From Saccharothrix syringae (GTDB lineage: Bacteria > Actinomycetota > Actinomycetes > Mycobacteriales > Pseudonocardiaceae): a DNA stretch of 64,000 nucleotides. The DNA lies in assembly GCF_009498035.1 (NCBI RefSeq), contig NZ_CP034550.1:7378001-7442000 (forward strand), written 5' to 3'. Positions 1-10,467 of this stretch are shown piece after piece. The position numbers and the translations under genes are program-made. Within the stretch, counting starts at the first letter, position 1. Each line of letters starts with the position of its first letter. The notes under the pieces were generated by a model, which ran no database searches, was not told where the DNA came from, and saw only the letters and a list, made by a program, of their open reading frames with translations.

Positions 1-2
1 AC

Positions 3-683
3 GCGGTGATCGAGCGCGAACGGGGCCTGCGGTTCAACTACGACCCGCTGTTCAACAGCCTCGTCCCCGAGTCCTGGTCCGGTGTCACCGCGGGCGTCGG
101 CTTCCGGCCCGAGGAGGTCGAGGCCGCGCTGGGGCGGACCGAGCTGCGCTGGCGCCCGGTGCACCGCAACGGCACCCCGGTCCGCTTCGGCCTCAACCAG
201 GTCGACGGCCGACTGGTGCTGGACCTGTGGAGCTCCGACACCGGCCTGGTGCCCCGGGCCGACATGGAGGCGTTGCTGACCGCGGTCGAACGCCTGCTGG
301 TGGCCGCCTCCCGGGCCGACCTGGACGCCGGTCGCGTCCGGGAGGCCATCGCGCTGGAGCCGATCGCCCGTCCCCCGGACTGGGTCCTGGTCGACTCCTG
401 CTGGGTCGACCCCGCCGAGGTGCGGCGGTTGCTGGACCAGGCGCTGGCGCCCGCGGTGACCCGGCTCTTCCCGTCCCTGGGCGGCCGGCCCCTGGTCGCC
501 CACCTGACGGCGACCGACGCGGTCCGCACCCCGGAGGAGGCCCACGCCCGCTGCATGGACGCCCTGGCCGACCACCACACGGCCCTCACGCCCCGGCACT
601 ACGTGATCTGCCGGACGGCCCCGGACGACCCCGACGACCCGCGCGCCTGGACCCCCCTCGTCAGCGGCAGCGGCAGGAGCTGA
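3..683 (+). CDS. NRPS-like protein, C-terminal part (partial)
   Basis: The reading frame is open to the window edge, so the gene begins upstream; the GTG at 6 need not be a start. The visible ~225 residues look like the end of a condensation-type domain (hydrophobic stretch LRFNYDPLFN, then a FGLNQVDGRLVLDLWSSDT strand-turn-strand). A C-terminal extension follows (DSCWVDPAEVRRLL, VRTPEEAHARCM, PRHYVIC) of the kind found at the ends of some actinomycete NRPS-like proteins. No adenylation or carrier motif lies in the visible part. It ends 6 bp from a convergent small gene. The family call rests on pattern recognition only. Confidence 0.5.
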   Translation, partial: AVIERERGLRFNYDPLFNSLVPESWSGVTAGVGFRPEEVEAALGRTELRWRPVHRNGTPVRFGLNQVDGRLVLDLWSSDTGLVPRADMEALLTAVERLLVAASRADLDAGRVREAIALEPIARPPDWVLVDSCWVDPAEVRRLLDQALAPAVTRLFPSLGGRPLVAHLTATDAVRTPEEAHARCMDALADHHTALTPRHYVICRTAPDDPDDPRAWTPLVSGSGRS

Positions 684-689
684 CCGGGA

Positions 690-1076
690 TCAGGTCTCGG
701 CCGCCTTCCGGCAGCCCTCCTCGGCGATCGCCGCGGGCACACCGGCGATCCGGAGCGTGCCCCGGCAGATCACCGCGTCGCCGCCCGCGCCCGAGGCGCA
801 GCCGATGTCCACCAGCAGGCCGGAGTAGCCCTGCGAGGCCAGGTAGAACGCGCAGGCCCACTGGTTGGCGGCGGTGACCCGGCCGGCGGTGCCGGCCGGG
901 CCGGCGGCGTTCGCCCGGTCGGCGGCCACCGCCGTCGGTCCGGGGCCGAGCACCGCGGCCGCGACGGCCGCCACCACCACGCCGAGCCGGAGCAGCACCA
1001 CCCCGCCACGGTGCCGCGCCGCCGCCGCGACGGCAAGACCGCGTTCGGGGCAACGCGGTGGCAGCCGGTTTCCCAC
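690..1076 (-). CDS. small secreted Cys-containing protein, unknown function
   Basis: A 128-residue protein. It has a basic N-terminus, a hydrophobic segment (VVVAAVAAAVLGPGPTAVAA) that looks like a signal peptide, and a mature part of about 75 residues with four cysteines (WACAF, IGCAS, VICRG, EGCRK), which could form two disulfides. No family was recognised. The GTG at 1076 lacks a clear ribosome-binding site. A later GTG near 1000, just before the hydrophobic stretch, is a plausible alternative that would make a normal-length signal peptide. It is divergent from the protease at 1166. Confidence 0.55.
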   Translation of the reverse strand: MGNRLPPRCPERGLAVAAAARHRGGVVLLRLGVVVAAVAAAVLGPGPTAVAADRANAAGPAGTAGRVTAANQWACAFYLASQGYSGLLVDIGCASGAGGDAVICRGTLRIAGVPAAIAEEGCRKAAET

Positions 1077-1165
1077 CCGTTTGCCGGAAACGGTCGCGGG
1101 TTCCGCTGAGTAACTTCCACTCCACGGTCCCCTGCCGTTGATCGACCCACGAGAGGTGGAAGATC

Positions 1166-2071
1166 ATGAACCGTACCGCGAGGAAACTGGTCACCCTGGC
1201 GAGCGCGCTCGCGCTGTCGCTCGTCGCCGCACCGGCCGCGCAGTCCGCACCGGCCGCCCAGTCCGCGCCGGAGACCTACTGGACCCCCGACCGGATGCGC
1301 TCCGCCGTCCCGCTCGACGCGCCCACCGTCAGCCCGTGGCGGGTGCGCGCCACCGTCCCGACCGGCGAGCCCGCGACCGTGGCACCGCTGGCCTTCCCCA
1401 ACGGCGGCAGCGCGTGGACCGGCGGCGGCGCGGTCGTGACGACCGCGGGCCGCGTGTTCTTCACCTACCAGGGCCGCAACGCCTCGTGCAGCGGCAACGC
1501 CGTCACCAGCACCAACAAGAGCACGGTGATCACGGCCGGCCACTGCGTCAAGCTCGACGGCGCGTACCACACGAACGTGGTCTTCGTCCCGGCCTACGAC
1601 AACGGCAACGCCCCGTACGGCACGTGGAGCGCCCGCGCCACGAAGTCCACCCCGCAGTGGGAGGCGACCGAGGACATCAACTTCGACGTCGGCGCCATCG
1701 TCGTCTCGCAGCTCAACGGCCAGTCCCTGACCGACGTGGTCGGGGCGCAGGGCATCGCGTTCAACCAGCCGCGCGCGGACAACATGTACGCCTTCGGCTA
1801 CCCCGCCGCCTCGCCGTACGACGGCACCAAGCTGATCTACTGCAGCGGGCGGACGTTCAACGCCTTCCTCAGCACCGGCATCGGCATGACGTGCAACATG
1901 ACCGGCGGCGCCAGCGGCGGTCCCTGGTTCCGGGCGTTCTCCGAGGCGACCGGCACCGGCACGCTCACCTCGGTGAACAGCTACAAGATCAACCTGATCC
2001 CGACCTGGATGTTCGGCCCGTACTTCGGCGCGGACGCCCAGAACCTCTACAACCTCGCCCAGGCGCTGTAG
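1166..2071 (+). CDS. secreted trypsin-like serine protease
   Basis: 301 residues. A Sec signal peptide (about residues 1-27, ending APAAQSA) is followed by a short propeptide-like stretch and a chymotrypsin-fold domain. The triad is visible: His126 in TAGHC, Asp174 in NFDVGAIVV, Ser250 in GGASGGPW. Cysteines near the His and Ser motifs suggest disulfides as in secreted S1 enzymes. The ATG has a GAGAGGTGG Shine-Dalgarno sequence upstream. It probably degrades extracellular protein. It stands alone, convergent with argG, with a shared hairpin between them. Substrate specificity cannot be read from the sequence. Confidence 0.9.
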   Translation: MNRTARKLVTLASALALSLVAAPAAQSAPAAQSAPETYWTPDRMRSAVPLDAPTVSPWRVRATVPTGEPATVAPLAFPNGGSAWTGGGAVVTTAGRVFFTYQGRNASCSGNAVTSTNKSTVITAGHCVKLDGAYHTNVVFVPAYDNGNAPYGTWSARATKSTPQWEATEDINFDVGAIVVSQLNGQSLTDVVGAQGIAFNQPRADNMYAFGYPAASPYDGTKLIYCSGRTFNAFLSTGIGMTCNMTGGASGGPWFRAFSEATGTGTLTSVNSYKINLIPTWMFGPYFGADAQNLYNLAQAL

Positions 2072-2080
2072 ACCCGCGCG

Positions 2081-2110
2081 GGTCCGGGGGCGGAGCACCG
2101 CCCCCGGACC
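2081..2110. terminator. bidirectional hairpin terminator
   Basis: GGTCCGGGGGCGG and CCGCCCCCGGACC form a perfect 13-bp stem with a 4-nt loop. It lies between the convergent protease and argG and starts 9 bp after the protease stop. There is no U-tract, as is common in actinomycetes. Confidence 0.75.
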
Positions 2111-2116
2111 ACCGGG

Positions 2117-3655
<1,539 letters not shown>

Positions 3656-3745
3656 TCAGGTGTGGTGACGTCCGGGGCACCGCCGCGCGAACCCGACCTC
3701 TCCCCCGACTACGACGCCGGGGGCCGCGAGGCCCCCGGCTCCCCC

Positions 3746-4909
3746 TCACTCGCAGGGGTGGTCGTTGAAGGCGCTGGGGAAGGCGTGGATCCAGGCGCAG
3801 AAGTTGTCGGACCGGGCGCCGGTCACCCTGGTGCCCCAGTTGCCGTGGTAGGCGAGGACCGCGATCACCCGCCGGTCGCCGCCGTTGTACTGGTAGATCG
3901 GCGACCCGCTCTGACCGGTCTGGGCGTCGGCGTGGGTCTTGATCTGCTTGGCCAGCACCAGTTGCGTCGAGTTGTCGTCGCCGTAGAGGTAGTTGTCGCA
4001 CAGGCCGCCCGGCGAGGGGGACGCGGCGCACGCGTGCGACCAGCCCGGGTAGCCGAACGTCCAGTGCCCGCCCCAGTGCCCGCTGGAGCGCCACCCCAGC
4101 CAGCCCAGGCCCGCGGTGGACGGCAGGTCCTGGAGCACGATCATCCCGTAGTCGTAGGCCGGGTCGGCGTGGTCGAACCAGCCGACCACGCTGAAGTACC
4201 AGGAGTGGTCCTTGAGGCCGTTGGGGTAGGTGCCGATGCCGCGCTGGCCCGGCGCGACCTCGCGGTCGGGGTACCAGCCCGCGTCCGCGCCGGTGCCGCC
4301 CACGTGGATGCAGTGGCCGGCGGTGAGGAAGTGGCGCGGCCCGATGAGCGAGCCCGAGCAGTTCGACGTGGTGGAGCCGGGCGCCGAGACCGAGCCCATC
4401 ACCCGCCACGGGTAGTTCGTGGTCGACAGCCGCAGCACGCGGTCGTCCGGGCCGAACACCGTCCGGGTCCCGACCTCGCCGACCTGCCCCGTGCCCGCCA
4501 ACTGCCCCGTGCCCGCCGACTGCCCCGTGCCGGTCGGCTGCGGTTCGCCCTCGGGGTCGGCGTCCGGCGGGGTCGGGTTGACCGGGCGCACCTGGTCCGG
4601 CCCGGTCGGCGACGGCGCGGTCTGCCGGTACAGCCGGCCGTCCGGGGAGACCGCGACCCCCAGCTCCCAGCTCGCCGGCCTGGTCACGTCGAGGCGCCGG
4701 GCCTGCTCGTCGGTGAGCCCACCGTCCCGGGGCTCGGCCTCGGGGTCGGCGTAGGTGGCGAGGCCGACGCAGCGCCAGTCGCCGCGCCGGTCCAGCTCGG
4801 TCGGCGCGCGGTCGGCGCACGGGTCCTCGGCCCGGGCGAGCGGCGCGGCCACCAGCGGTGCCAGTGCCGCGACCAGCAGCAGCACCACCGCGCGGTGTGC
4901 CTTCTTCAT
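3746..4909 (-). CDS. secreted trypsin-like serine protease
   Basis: 387 residues from the ATG at 4909, chosen because AAAGGTGGGA lies just upstream and MKKAHRAVVLLLVAALAPL begins a clean signal peptide (cut near ARA-EDPC). A Pro/Gly/Thr-rich stretch with a repeated (A)GTGQ motif links an N-terminal region of about 120 residues to the protease domain. The triad is visible: His in LTAGHCIH, Asp in AYDYGMIVL, Ser in TGQSGSPIY. Paired cysteines (NCSGS/GHC, ACAAS/LCDN) suggest disulfides. It resembles the glutamyl endopeptidase/V8-like secreted S1 group. The divergent regulator at 5056 shares the 146-bp upstream region. Confidence 0.88.
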   Translation of the reverse strand: MKKAHRAVVLLLVAALAPLVAAPLARAEDPCADRAPTELDRRGDWRCVGLATYADPEAEPRDGGLTDEQARRLDVTRPASWELGVAVSPDGRLYRQTAPSPTGPDQVRPVNPTPPDADPEGEPQPTGTGQSAGTGQLAGTGQVGEVGTRTVFGPDDRVLRLSTTNYPWRVMGSVSAPGSTTSNCSGSLIGPRHFLTAGHCIHVGGTGADAGWYPDREVAPGQRGIGTYPNGLKDHSWYFSVVGWFDHADPAYDYGMIVLQDLPSTAGLGWLGWRSSGHWGGHWTFGYPGWSHACAASPSPGGLCDNYLYGDDNSTQLVLAKQIKTHADAQTGQSGSPIYQYNGGDRRVIAVLAYHGNWGTRVTGARSDNFCAWIHAFPSAFNDHPCE

Positions 4910-5055
4910 CGTGTCCCACCTTTCGGACGTGGTGGAGGATCGGTCGCGCACCACGGTCGTCACGGCCCTTCGGGTGGCCTTAACGCCGGCATAAAGCGCC
5001 CGGTCGGCTGACCACATCGGGTGAATCCGCCCGCGACGCGGTACGCACCGGCGCG
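4910..5055. promoter_or_regulatory. divergent promoter region (protease / regulator)
   Basis: 146 bp between two divergent starts. A relatively AT-rich patch (TGGCCTTAACGCCGGCATAAAG, near 4975-4996) could carry -10 elements for either direction. No clear operator was found. Confidence 0.35.
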
Positions 5056-8000
5056 GTGCGGGATCGGGAACGTGTGAGGACGTCCCGGTCCACCGGCACC
5101 GTCGCGCGGCCACGCCTGGACCACCTGCTGGTCGCGGCGCGCTCGAACCGGGTCACGACGGTGGTGGCGCCCGCCGGGTACGGCAAGACCACGCTGCTCG
5201 CCGGGTGGACCGGGCGGGCCGCGGTCGCCTGGCACACCCTGACCGAGCAGGACCGCTCCGCCCGGCGGCTGCTCGACCACCTGGCCGGCGCCCTGCGCGC
5301 GGTGCTGCCCTCGCTCCGGTTCCGGCCGCCCGACGTGCTGGCCGACGACGAGGCCGCGGGCGAGGCCGGGCGGACCGACCGGGCACGCGCCCTGGCCGCC
5401 TCCCTGTGCGACGCGGTCGCCGAGGCCGCCGCCGGGCGCCGGGAACTGCTGTTGGTGCTGGACGACCTGCACGTCGTCGGCCGCGACGACCGGGCGTGCG
5501 CCCTGCTGGAGGCCGTGTGCCTGCACGCTCCCCCGGCCCTGCGCGTGGTGCTGTCGAGCCGCGAACCGCCACCGTTCCCGGTGCGGCGCCCGGCCGGGCC
5601 GGGCGGGCCGGTGGAGGTCTCCGCCGCCCACCTGGCGTTCACCGCGCGCGAGACCCGGGAGCTGGTGCCCGACGGTGCCGCCGCGGAGGTCCACCGCCTG
5701 ACCGGCGGCTGGCCGGTGGCGGTGCGGATGGCCGCCGAGGCGCTGGGCCGGGACCCCGCGCACGGCTGCCCGCCGCCGCACGACCACACCCCGCCCCACA
5801 CCCACACGCCGCACTCCGCGCCACCCACCCCACCGCCCCACAACCACACGCCACACCCCGCATCACCCACCCCACCGCCCCACACCCACACACCGCACCC
5901 CGCGCCACCCACCCCACCGCCCCACAACCCCCTCCCCCCACCGCCAGGCCACAACCAAGCGCCACCCCACGCCCCCTCCCCCCACGCCCCCTCCCCCAGC
6001 GCCCCCTACGACCACGCCTTGTACGACTACCTGGCCCACGAGGTCTTCGACCGCGAACCACCCCCGGTGCGGAACCTCCTGTCCGCCGCGGCGCTGTTCG
6101 ACCGCTTCGACGCCGACCTGATGACCGCCCTGGGCTTCACCGACGCCGCCGGGGTGCTGGCCGACCTGGCGACCCGCGGCCTGTTCGTCGAACGCCTGGT
6201 CGCACACCCGGGCCGGCTCGCCCTGATCCCGCTGGCTCGCGCGTTCATCACCAGCCGCGCCCCGCTGGGCGCCGCCGAGCGGCACCGGCTCGGCACGGCC
6301 GCCGCCGCGTGGCTGGCCGACCGCGGTCACCTCGCGGAGGCCGTCACCGCGCTGACCGACCACCGGGCGGTCGGCGCCCTGCTGGCCGCCCGGGGCGAGG
6401 AGCTGCTGCAACGGGGCGGCGCGGACACCGTGATCACCGCCGTCGCCGGCATACCGCCCGAGCAGCGCACCCCGGCCACCTGGCAGTTGGCCGGCGTGGC
6501 GCACCAGGTCCGCGGCGAGTGGGGCCGGGCCCTGGCCTGCCTGCGCCGCGCGACCCCGCCGGGCACCCGCACCCCCGCCGCCCTGGCCGCCCGCATCGCC
6601 GCCATGCATTACTTCAGCGGTGCGCCGGACCGCGCGCTGGCCGCGTGCCGGGAGTGCGCGACCACGGGCGAGGACCCCGCGGCCGAGGCCCGCCTGCACG
6701 CCTTCGCGGCGAGCGCGCACTGGGCGCGCGGCGACATCGCGGCGAGCCGGACCGCCCTCGCCACCGCCACCGCCCTGGCCGAGGAGTCCGGTGACGACGC
6801 GGCGCTGGCGACCGCGCACACCGTGCTGGCCATGGTCGCCGAGGCGGAGGGCGACCGCGCGGCGATCGCCGACCACTGCGCGCGGGCGCTGGCGCACGCG
6901 CGGCTGGCCGGCGACGTGCTGGCGGAGATCAGGATCCGGGTCAACCGGTCCGCGCACCTCGTGCACGAGGCGGACCACCGGGAGGCGCTGGCCGAGCTGG
7001 AGACCGCGCTGCGGCTGGCCGACCTCACCGGGTTCACCGGCTACCGGGCGCTGGCGCTGAACAACCGGGGCGCGGCCTGGCTCGGCCTGGGCCGGCTGGA
7101 CGAGGCCGCGGCCGACCTGGCCGCGGCACGACAGGTCTACGCCGAGACGGGGTCCCGGCTGGCGAGCCTGGTGCTGGAGTCGCTGGGCGAGGTCCACCGG
7201 CTGCGCGGCGAACCGGTGCCCGCCCGGCACGCCTTCGCCGAGGCGGTGCGGCTGGCCGAGGAGAACGACGCGGTGCCGCAGCTGGTGCCCGCGCTGGCCG
7301 GGCTCGCCCGGGTGCTGGCCGACGAGCGGCCCGAGGCCGCGCACGACCTCGTGCGCCGCGCGTTGGCGCGCGGTCCGGGCCACCCGGCGGCGCTGCTGGC
7401 CGCCGCCCGCCTGGCGCTGGCCGGGGGCGACCCCGAGGAGGCGGCCGTCCACGCGGGGCAGGCCCGGGAGGTGGCGGCCCGCCGCGGCGACCGGGCCGCC
7501 GTCGCCGCGGCCCTGGAACTGCTCGGCCGCGCGTGCCCCGGGCGCGACGAGGCGCTGTCGCTGCTGGACCGGGCCGCCGCGGCGTGGGCCGGGATCGGCA
7601 ACCCGATCGGCGGCGTCGAGGTGTCGATCGCCAGGGCGCGGGTGCTGGGCGGCGCGGACGGGCTGGCGGTGGCCACCGCGGCGGGCCGGGACGCCGCCCG
7701 GGTCGGGGCGCGCGGGCTGGTCGCGGAGGCGGCGGCGGTCGCCGAGACCTGCGGCCGGTCGACCGGGCCCGCGGTGTCGATCCGGACCCTCGGCGGGTTC
7801 CGGGTGCTGCGCCGCGGCGCGGCGGTGCCGGCCACGGCGTGGCAGTCGCGCAAGGCGCGCGACCTGGTCAAGATCCTGGTCGCGCGCCGGGGGCGGCCCA
7901 CGGCCCGCGAGGCGCTGATGGCGCTGCTGTGGCCGGGTGAGCCGCCGGAGCGGGTGGCCAACCGGCTGTCGGTGGCGCTGTCCACCGCGCGCCTGGTGCT

Positions 8001-8481
8001 CGACCCCGACCGGAGCGACCGGCACGGCATCGTCGCCGACGCCGACCAGGTGCGCCTGGACCCGACCGCGGTGGACGTGGACGTGCTGCGGTTCCTCGAC
8101 GGGGCCAGGGCCGGGCTGGCGGGCGGGTCGCCGGCGCTGCTCGCCGCCGCGGAGACCGCCTACAGCGGTGACTTCCTGGAGGAGGAGCCCTACGCCGACT
8201 GGGCGGCCGAGCTGCGCGAGGACGCCCGGCTGACCTACCTCCAGGTCGCCTCGGCGCTGGCCGGGCACGCCGCCGCGGGCGGTGACCACGTGGCGAGCAG
8301 CCGGTACTGCCTGCGCGTGCTGGAGCGCGACCGCTACGACGAGACCGCGCACCTCGCGCTCGTCCGCGCCCTGACCGCGGCGGGCAGCCACGGCGAGGCG
8401 CGCCGCCGCTACCGGGCCTACGTGGCGCGGATGCGCGAGATCGACGTGGAGCCCGGCCCGTTCCCCGGCACCGGGAGATGA
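5056..8481 (+). CDS. MalT-like STAND NTPase with C-terminal SARP (wHTH-BTAD) module
   Basis: About 1141 residues. The Walker A motif APAGYGKTTLL lies near residue 40 and the Walker B-like LLLVLDDLHV near 135, as in MalT/LuxR-type signal-transduction ATPases. A very unusual His/Pro linker with a 14-residue repeat spans about residues 240-315. After it come winged-helix-like and TPR-type helical repeats to about 900. An OmpR-type winged helix (SIRTLGGFRVL, WQSRKARDLVKILV) and a BTAD domain occupy the C-terminal ~230 residues. The DNA-binding part is therefore C-terminal, the reverse of AfsR. It is probably a transcription activator; its targets are unknown. GTG 5074 is an alternative start. Confidence 0.8.
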   Translation: MRDRERVRTSRSTGTVARPRLDHLLVAARSNRVTTVVAPAGYGKTTLLAGWTGRAAVAWHTLTEQDRSARRLLDHLAGALRAVLPSLRFRPPDVLADDEAAGEAGRTDRARALAASLCDAVAEAAAGRRELLLVLDDLHVVGRDDRACALLEAVCLHAPPALRVVLSSREPPPFPVRRPAGPGGPVEVSAAHLAFTARETRELVPDGAAAEVHRLTGGWPVAVRMAAEALGRDPAHGCPPPHDHTPPHTHTPHSAPPTPPPHNHTPHPASPTPPPHTHTPHPAPPTPPPHNPLPPPPGHNQAPPHAPSPHAPSPSAPYDHALYDYLAHEVFDREPPPVRNLLSAAALFDRFDADLMTALGFTDAAGVLADLATRGLFVERLVAHPGRLALIPLARAFITSRAPLGAAERHRLGTAAAAWLADRGHLAEAVTALTDHRAVGALLAARGEELLQRGGADTVITAVAGIPPEQRTPATWQLAGVAHQVRGEWGRALACLRRATPPGTRTPAALAARIAAMHYFSGAPDRALAACRECATTGEDPAAEARLHAFAASAHWARGDIAASRTALATATALAEESGDDAALATAHTVLAMVAEAEGDRAAIADHCARALAHARLAGDVLAEIRIRVNRSAHLVHEADHREALAELETALRLADLTGFTGYRALALNNRGAAWLGLGRLDEAAADLAAARQVYAETGSRLASLVLESLGEVHRLRGEPVPARHAFAEAVRLAEENDAVPQLVPALAGLARVLADERPEAAHDLVRRALARGPGHPAALLAAARLALAGGDPEEAAVHAGQAREVAARRGDRAAVAAALELLGRACPGRDEALSLLDRAAAAWAGIGNPIGGVEVSIARARVLGGADGLAVATAAGRDAARVGARGLVAEAAAVAETCGRSTGPAVSIRTLGGFRVLRRGAAVPATAWQSRKARDLVKILVARRGRPTAREALMALLWPGEPPERVANRLSVALSTARLVLDPDRSDRHGIVADADQVRLDPTAVDVDVLRFLDGARAGLAGGSPALLAAAETAYSGDFLEEEPYADWAAELREDARLTYLQVASALAGHAAAGGDHVASSRYCLRVLERDRYDETAHLALVRALTAAGSHGEARRRYRAYVARMREIDVEPGPFPGTGR
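5779..6010 (+). repeat. in-frame His/Pro-coding tandem repeat
   Basis: A C-rich tract with about three 42-bp units, encoding variants of PPPHNHTPHPASPT, then decaying into PPPPGHNQAPPHAPSPHAPS. It lies within the regulator at 5056 and keeps its frame. Confidence 0.85.
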
Positions 8482-8511
8482 CAGGGCCGGCACCCGGCGA
8501 ACAGCACCCCC

Positions 8512-9330
8512 TCACACCCCGGTGAGGCAGATCGCGTAAGCCTTCATGCCCCACGGGCTGGCCCCCTTCACCCCGGTGGCCGTCACCGAGTCGGTCACCG
8601 GGTCCGGTTCGAGCCCCACCAGGACCGCGTCGGCGTCGGGGGTGTTGCCGAACGCCGACCCGCCACCCCCGACCAGCTCGTCCCCCTCGGCGCACGTCGC
8701 GGTGACCGACTGGAGGTACGCGCCGGACAGCGCCCCCGTGCCGACCTCGACCCGCACCAGGTCCCCGACCAGCGCGGCGTCGCAGATCGCCCACGCGTCC
8801 ACGTCCCAGTCCGCGTCGGTCGGCCCGGACGCCCTCGCGGTGGCCGCGGCCAGGCCGGCGTCGGGCACCAGCCCGAACAGCGCCGCCCCGCCGACGACCT
8901 CGCCGCCCACGCCGGTCAGCCCGCCGGCCACCGGGCAGGCGGCCGAGTCCTCGTCGAGGTCGACCAGCTCCGCCCGGAACCGGACGCCGCCCGAGAGCAC
9001 CGGCGAGCCCGCGGCGCACAGGGCGCGGGCGGTCACCGCCCACGGGGTGGCGGTCCGCCCGCGCACGGCGGCGCTCACCACGACCCCGGACAGGTCCGCC
9101 AGTGGCCGGACGGCCTCGACCGCCACGCGCCCCGACCGGTCGTCGACCCCGGCGCCCGCCGAGTGCAGCTTCGTGCCCCCGGGGCACCGGGCCGTCACGG
9201 ACTTGTCGAGCAGGTCGGACGCGCTCACCCGCTCCACCAGCCGGACGTCGACCGCCGCCCGCGCGGGCGTCACCGCCCCGCCCAGCACCACCGCGCACCC
9301 GAGCAGCGCCACCCACGTCGTCCTCGCCAT
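8512..9330 (-). CDS. secreted three-repeat protein, unknown function
   Basis: 272 residues with a signal peptide (residues 1-26, ending ARAA). The mature protein is built from three repeats of about 80 residues. Each has a CPxGxxL..GAG-like start (CPGGTKLHSAGAG, ACPVAGGLTGVGGE, CAEGDELVGGGGS) and a W..xAxC end (WAVTARALC, WDVDAWAIC, WGMKAYAIC). Each repeat therefore carries a start and an end cysteine that could pair. No enzyme motif is visible. Function unknown; it may be a cell-wall or matrix protein. The start is the ATG with a GGAGGGTGGGAG-type upstream sequence. Confidence 0.7.
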   Translation of the reverse strand: MARTTWVALLGCAVVLGGAVTPARAAVDVRLVERVSASDLLDKSVTARCPGGTKLHSAGAGVDDRSGRVAVEAVRPLADLSGVVVSAAVRGRTATPWAVTARALCAAGSPVLSGGVRFRAELVDLDEDSAACPVAGGLTGVGGEVVGGAALFGLVPDAGLAAATARASGPTDADWDVDAWAICDAALVGDLVRVEVGTGALSGAYLQSVTATCAEGDELVGGGGSAFGNTPDADAVLVGLEPDPVTDSVTATGVKGASPWGMKAYAICLTGV

Positions 9331-9413
9331 CGCACTCCCACCCTCCTGCCCGCGGTCCGCGCCGCGGCGCCGCGGACCAGGGTGGGTGCCGGGATTACGG
9401 TGGCCTTAAAGCA

Positions 9414-9454
9414 GCGCCGCGGTGCGACGACCCGAAGTCGTCGCACCGCGGCGC
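9414..9454 (-). terminator. hairpin terminator of the xylanase gene
   Basis: A perfect 18-bp stem (GCGCCGCGGTGCGACGAC and its complement) with a 5-nt loop, 33 bp past the xylanase stop. On the minus strand it is followed by GCTGCTTTAAGG. Confidence 0.8.
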
Positions 9455-9486
9455 GTGAACGGCCCGCCGTTCCCCGAGCGGCCCGC

Positions 9487-10167
9487 TCAGCTCACCGTGA
9501 CGTTGGAGCTGCCGCTGCTCTGGTAGCCCTCGGTGGCCATGATCATGTAGTAGTTGAAGCTGCCCAGCCGCATGTTGTACCGGGCCCACGCGTCGAAGTG
9601 GTTGCCCGTGGTGATGCTGCCGCCGACCCGCTTCTGCTGCCGGACGCTCCAGAACTGGGGGAAGGTCTTGGTGCCCTCGACGGACGGCGCGTTGTACCGC
9701 ATCGTCTGGTACACGTCGTAGGTGCCGCCGTCGCTGGTGACCGTGCCCTTGTACGTCCCGGTCGGCCGCCAGGAGCCCCAGCTGTCGACGATGTAGTACT
9801 CGACGAGCGGGTTCGACGTCCACCCGTACAGGGTCAGGTAGGCGTTGCCGGACGGGTTGAAGCTGCCCGAGTAGTTCACCGTCCGCCGACTGCCGTTGCT
9901 CCAGCCCTTGCCCGCGACGAAGTTGCCGGTGTTGCGCCAGGAGGTGCTGTAGTTGCCACCGTTGTTCAGCGTCATCGAGACGGTGCCCTGGCTGTCGGTC
10001 CAGAACGAGTAGTAGTACCCGCCGTGGGTTCCGGTCCGGTTCGTGTTGATCGTCTCGGCGTTGGCGGTACCGGGCAGCGCCAAGGCGGACGTCAGCGCCA
10101 GGGTGCCCGCGCCGCCGAGGAACAGCCTGCGGTTGATCGGGCGGGCGGGGACGTCTTCCGAGTCCAT
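9487..10167 (-). CDS. GH11 endo-1,4-beta-xylanase
   Basis: 226 residues, a single GH11 beta-jelly-roll without a binding module. It hydrolyses internal beta-1,4 bonds of xylan outside the cell. The family signatures are clear: [12 protein letters not shown], the nucleophile Glu123 in [11 protein letters not shown] and the acid/base Glu213 in [10 protein letters not shown]. The N-terminus [19 protein letters not shown] looks like a Tat signal (twin arginine then FLGG), cleaved near ANA-ET. The ATG is preceded by GAGGAGGAAGC. It stands alone between terminators, but its upstream region holds a CTTTCGAAAC element related to boxes in front of the CE15 gene at 38772. Confidence 0.95.
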   Translation of the reverse strand: MDSEDVPARPINRRLFLGGAGTLALTSALALPGTANAETINTNRTGTHGGYYYSFWTDSQGTVSMTLNNGGNYSTSWRNTGNFVAGKGWSNGSRRTVNYSGSFNPSGNAYLTLYGWTSNPLVEYYIVDSWGSWRPTGTYKGTVTSDGGTYDVYQTMRYNAPSVEGTKTFPQFWSVRQQKRVGGSITTGNHFDAWARYNMRLGSFNYYMIMATEGYQSSGSSNVTVS

Positions 10168-10467
10168 GCTTCCTCCTCGTTGAGGCCGGCGAAGCCAGGC
10201 AGCGGGTGGCCGAGCCGATGGGCTTGTTGACGCCGATGAGTGTTCGTCCGACTGCGCAGAGTTGTCAACAATTATCGGAATGTTTCGAAAGAATTACCGT
10301 GAAATTGCGAAAATTCGCCCGGCGCGAGGCTTCACCGGTAAAGTACCGCGTCCGGTGCCCATTTGCTGGACAACGGGGCTTCCCGACCGGTGAAGAAAGC
10401 GACCGCGCCGCTCCCGGGTGGTGGGGACGGCGCGGCCGGGTGGTCCGCCTGGTCCGACGGGCCCAGG
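10168..10467 (-). promoter_or_regulatory. xylanase promoter region with TTTCGAAA element
   Basis: A 300-bp gene-free stretch. On the minus strand it has CTTTCGAAAC (10282-10291), an AT-rich segment GATAATTGTTGACA with a consensus -35 (TTGACA at 10268-10263), and the strong Shine-Dalgarno sequence. A short G+C hairpin near 10411-10436 may end an upstream transcript. Confidence 0.5.

Noticed and set aside
5790..6061. Antisense frame opposite the His/Pro tract as a Gly/Cys-rich protein
   Set aside because: It is the complement of the repeat; it lacks a start signal and any known motif.
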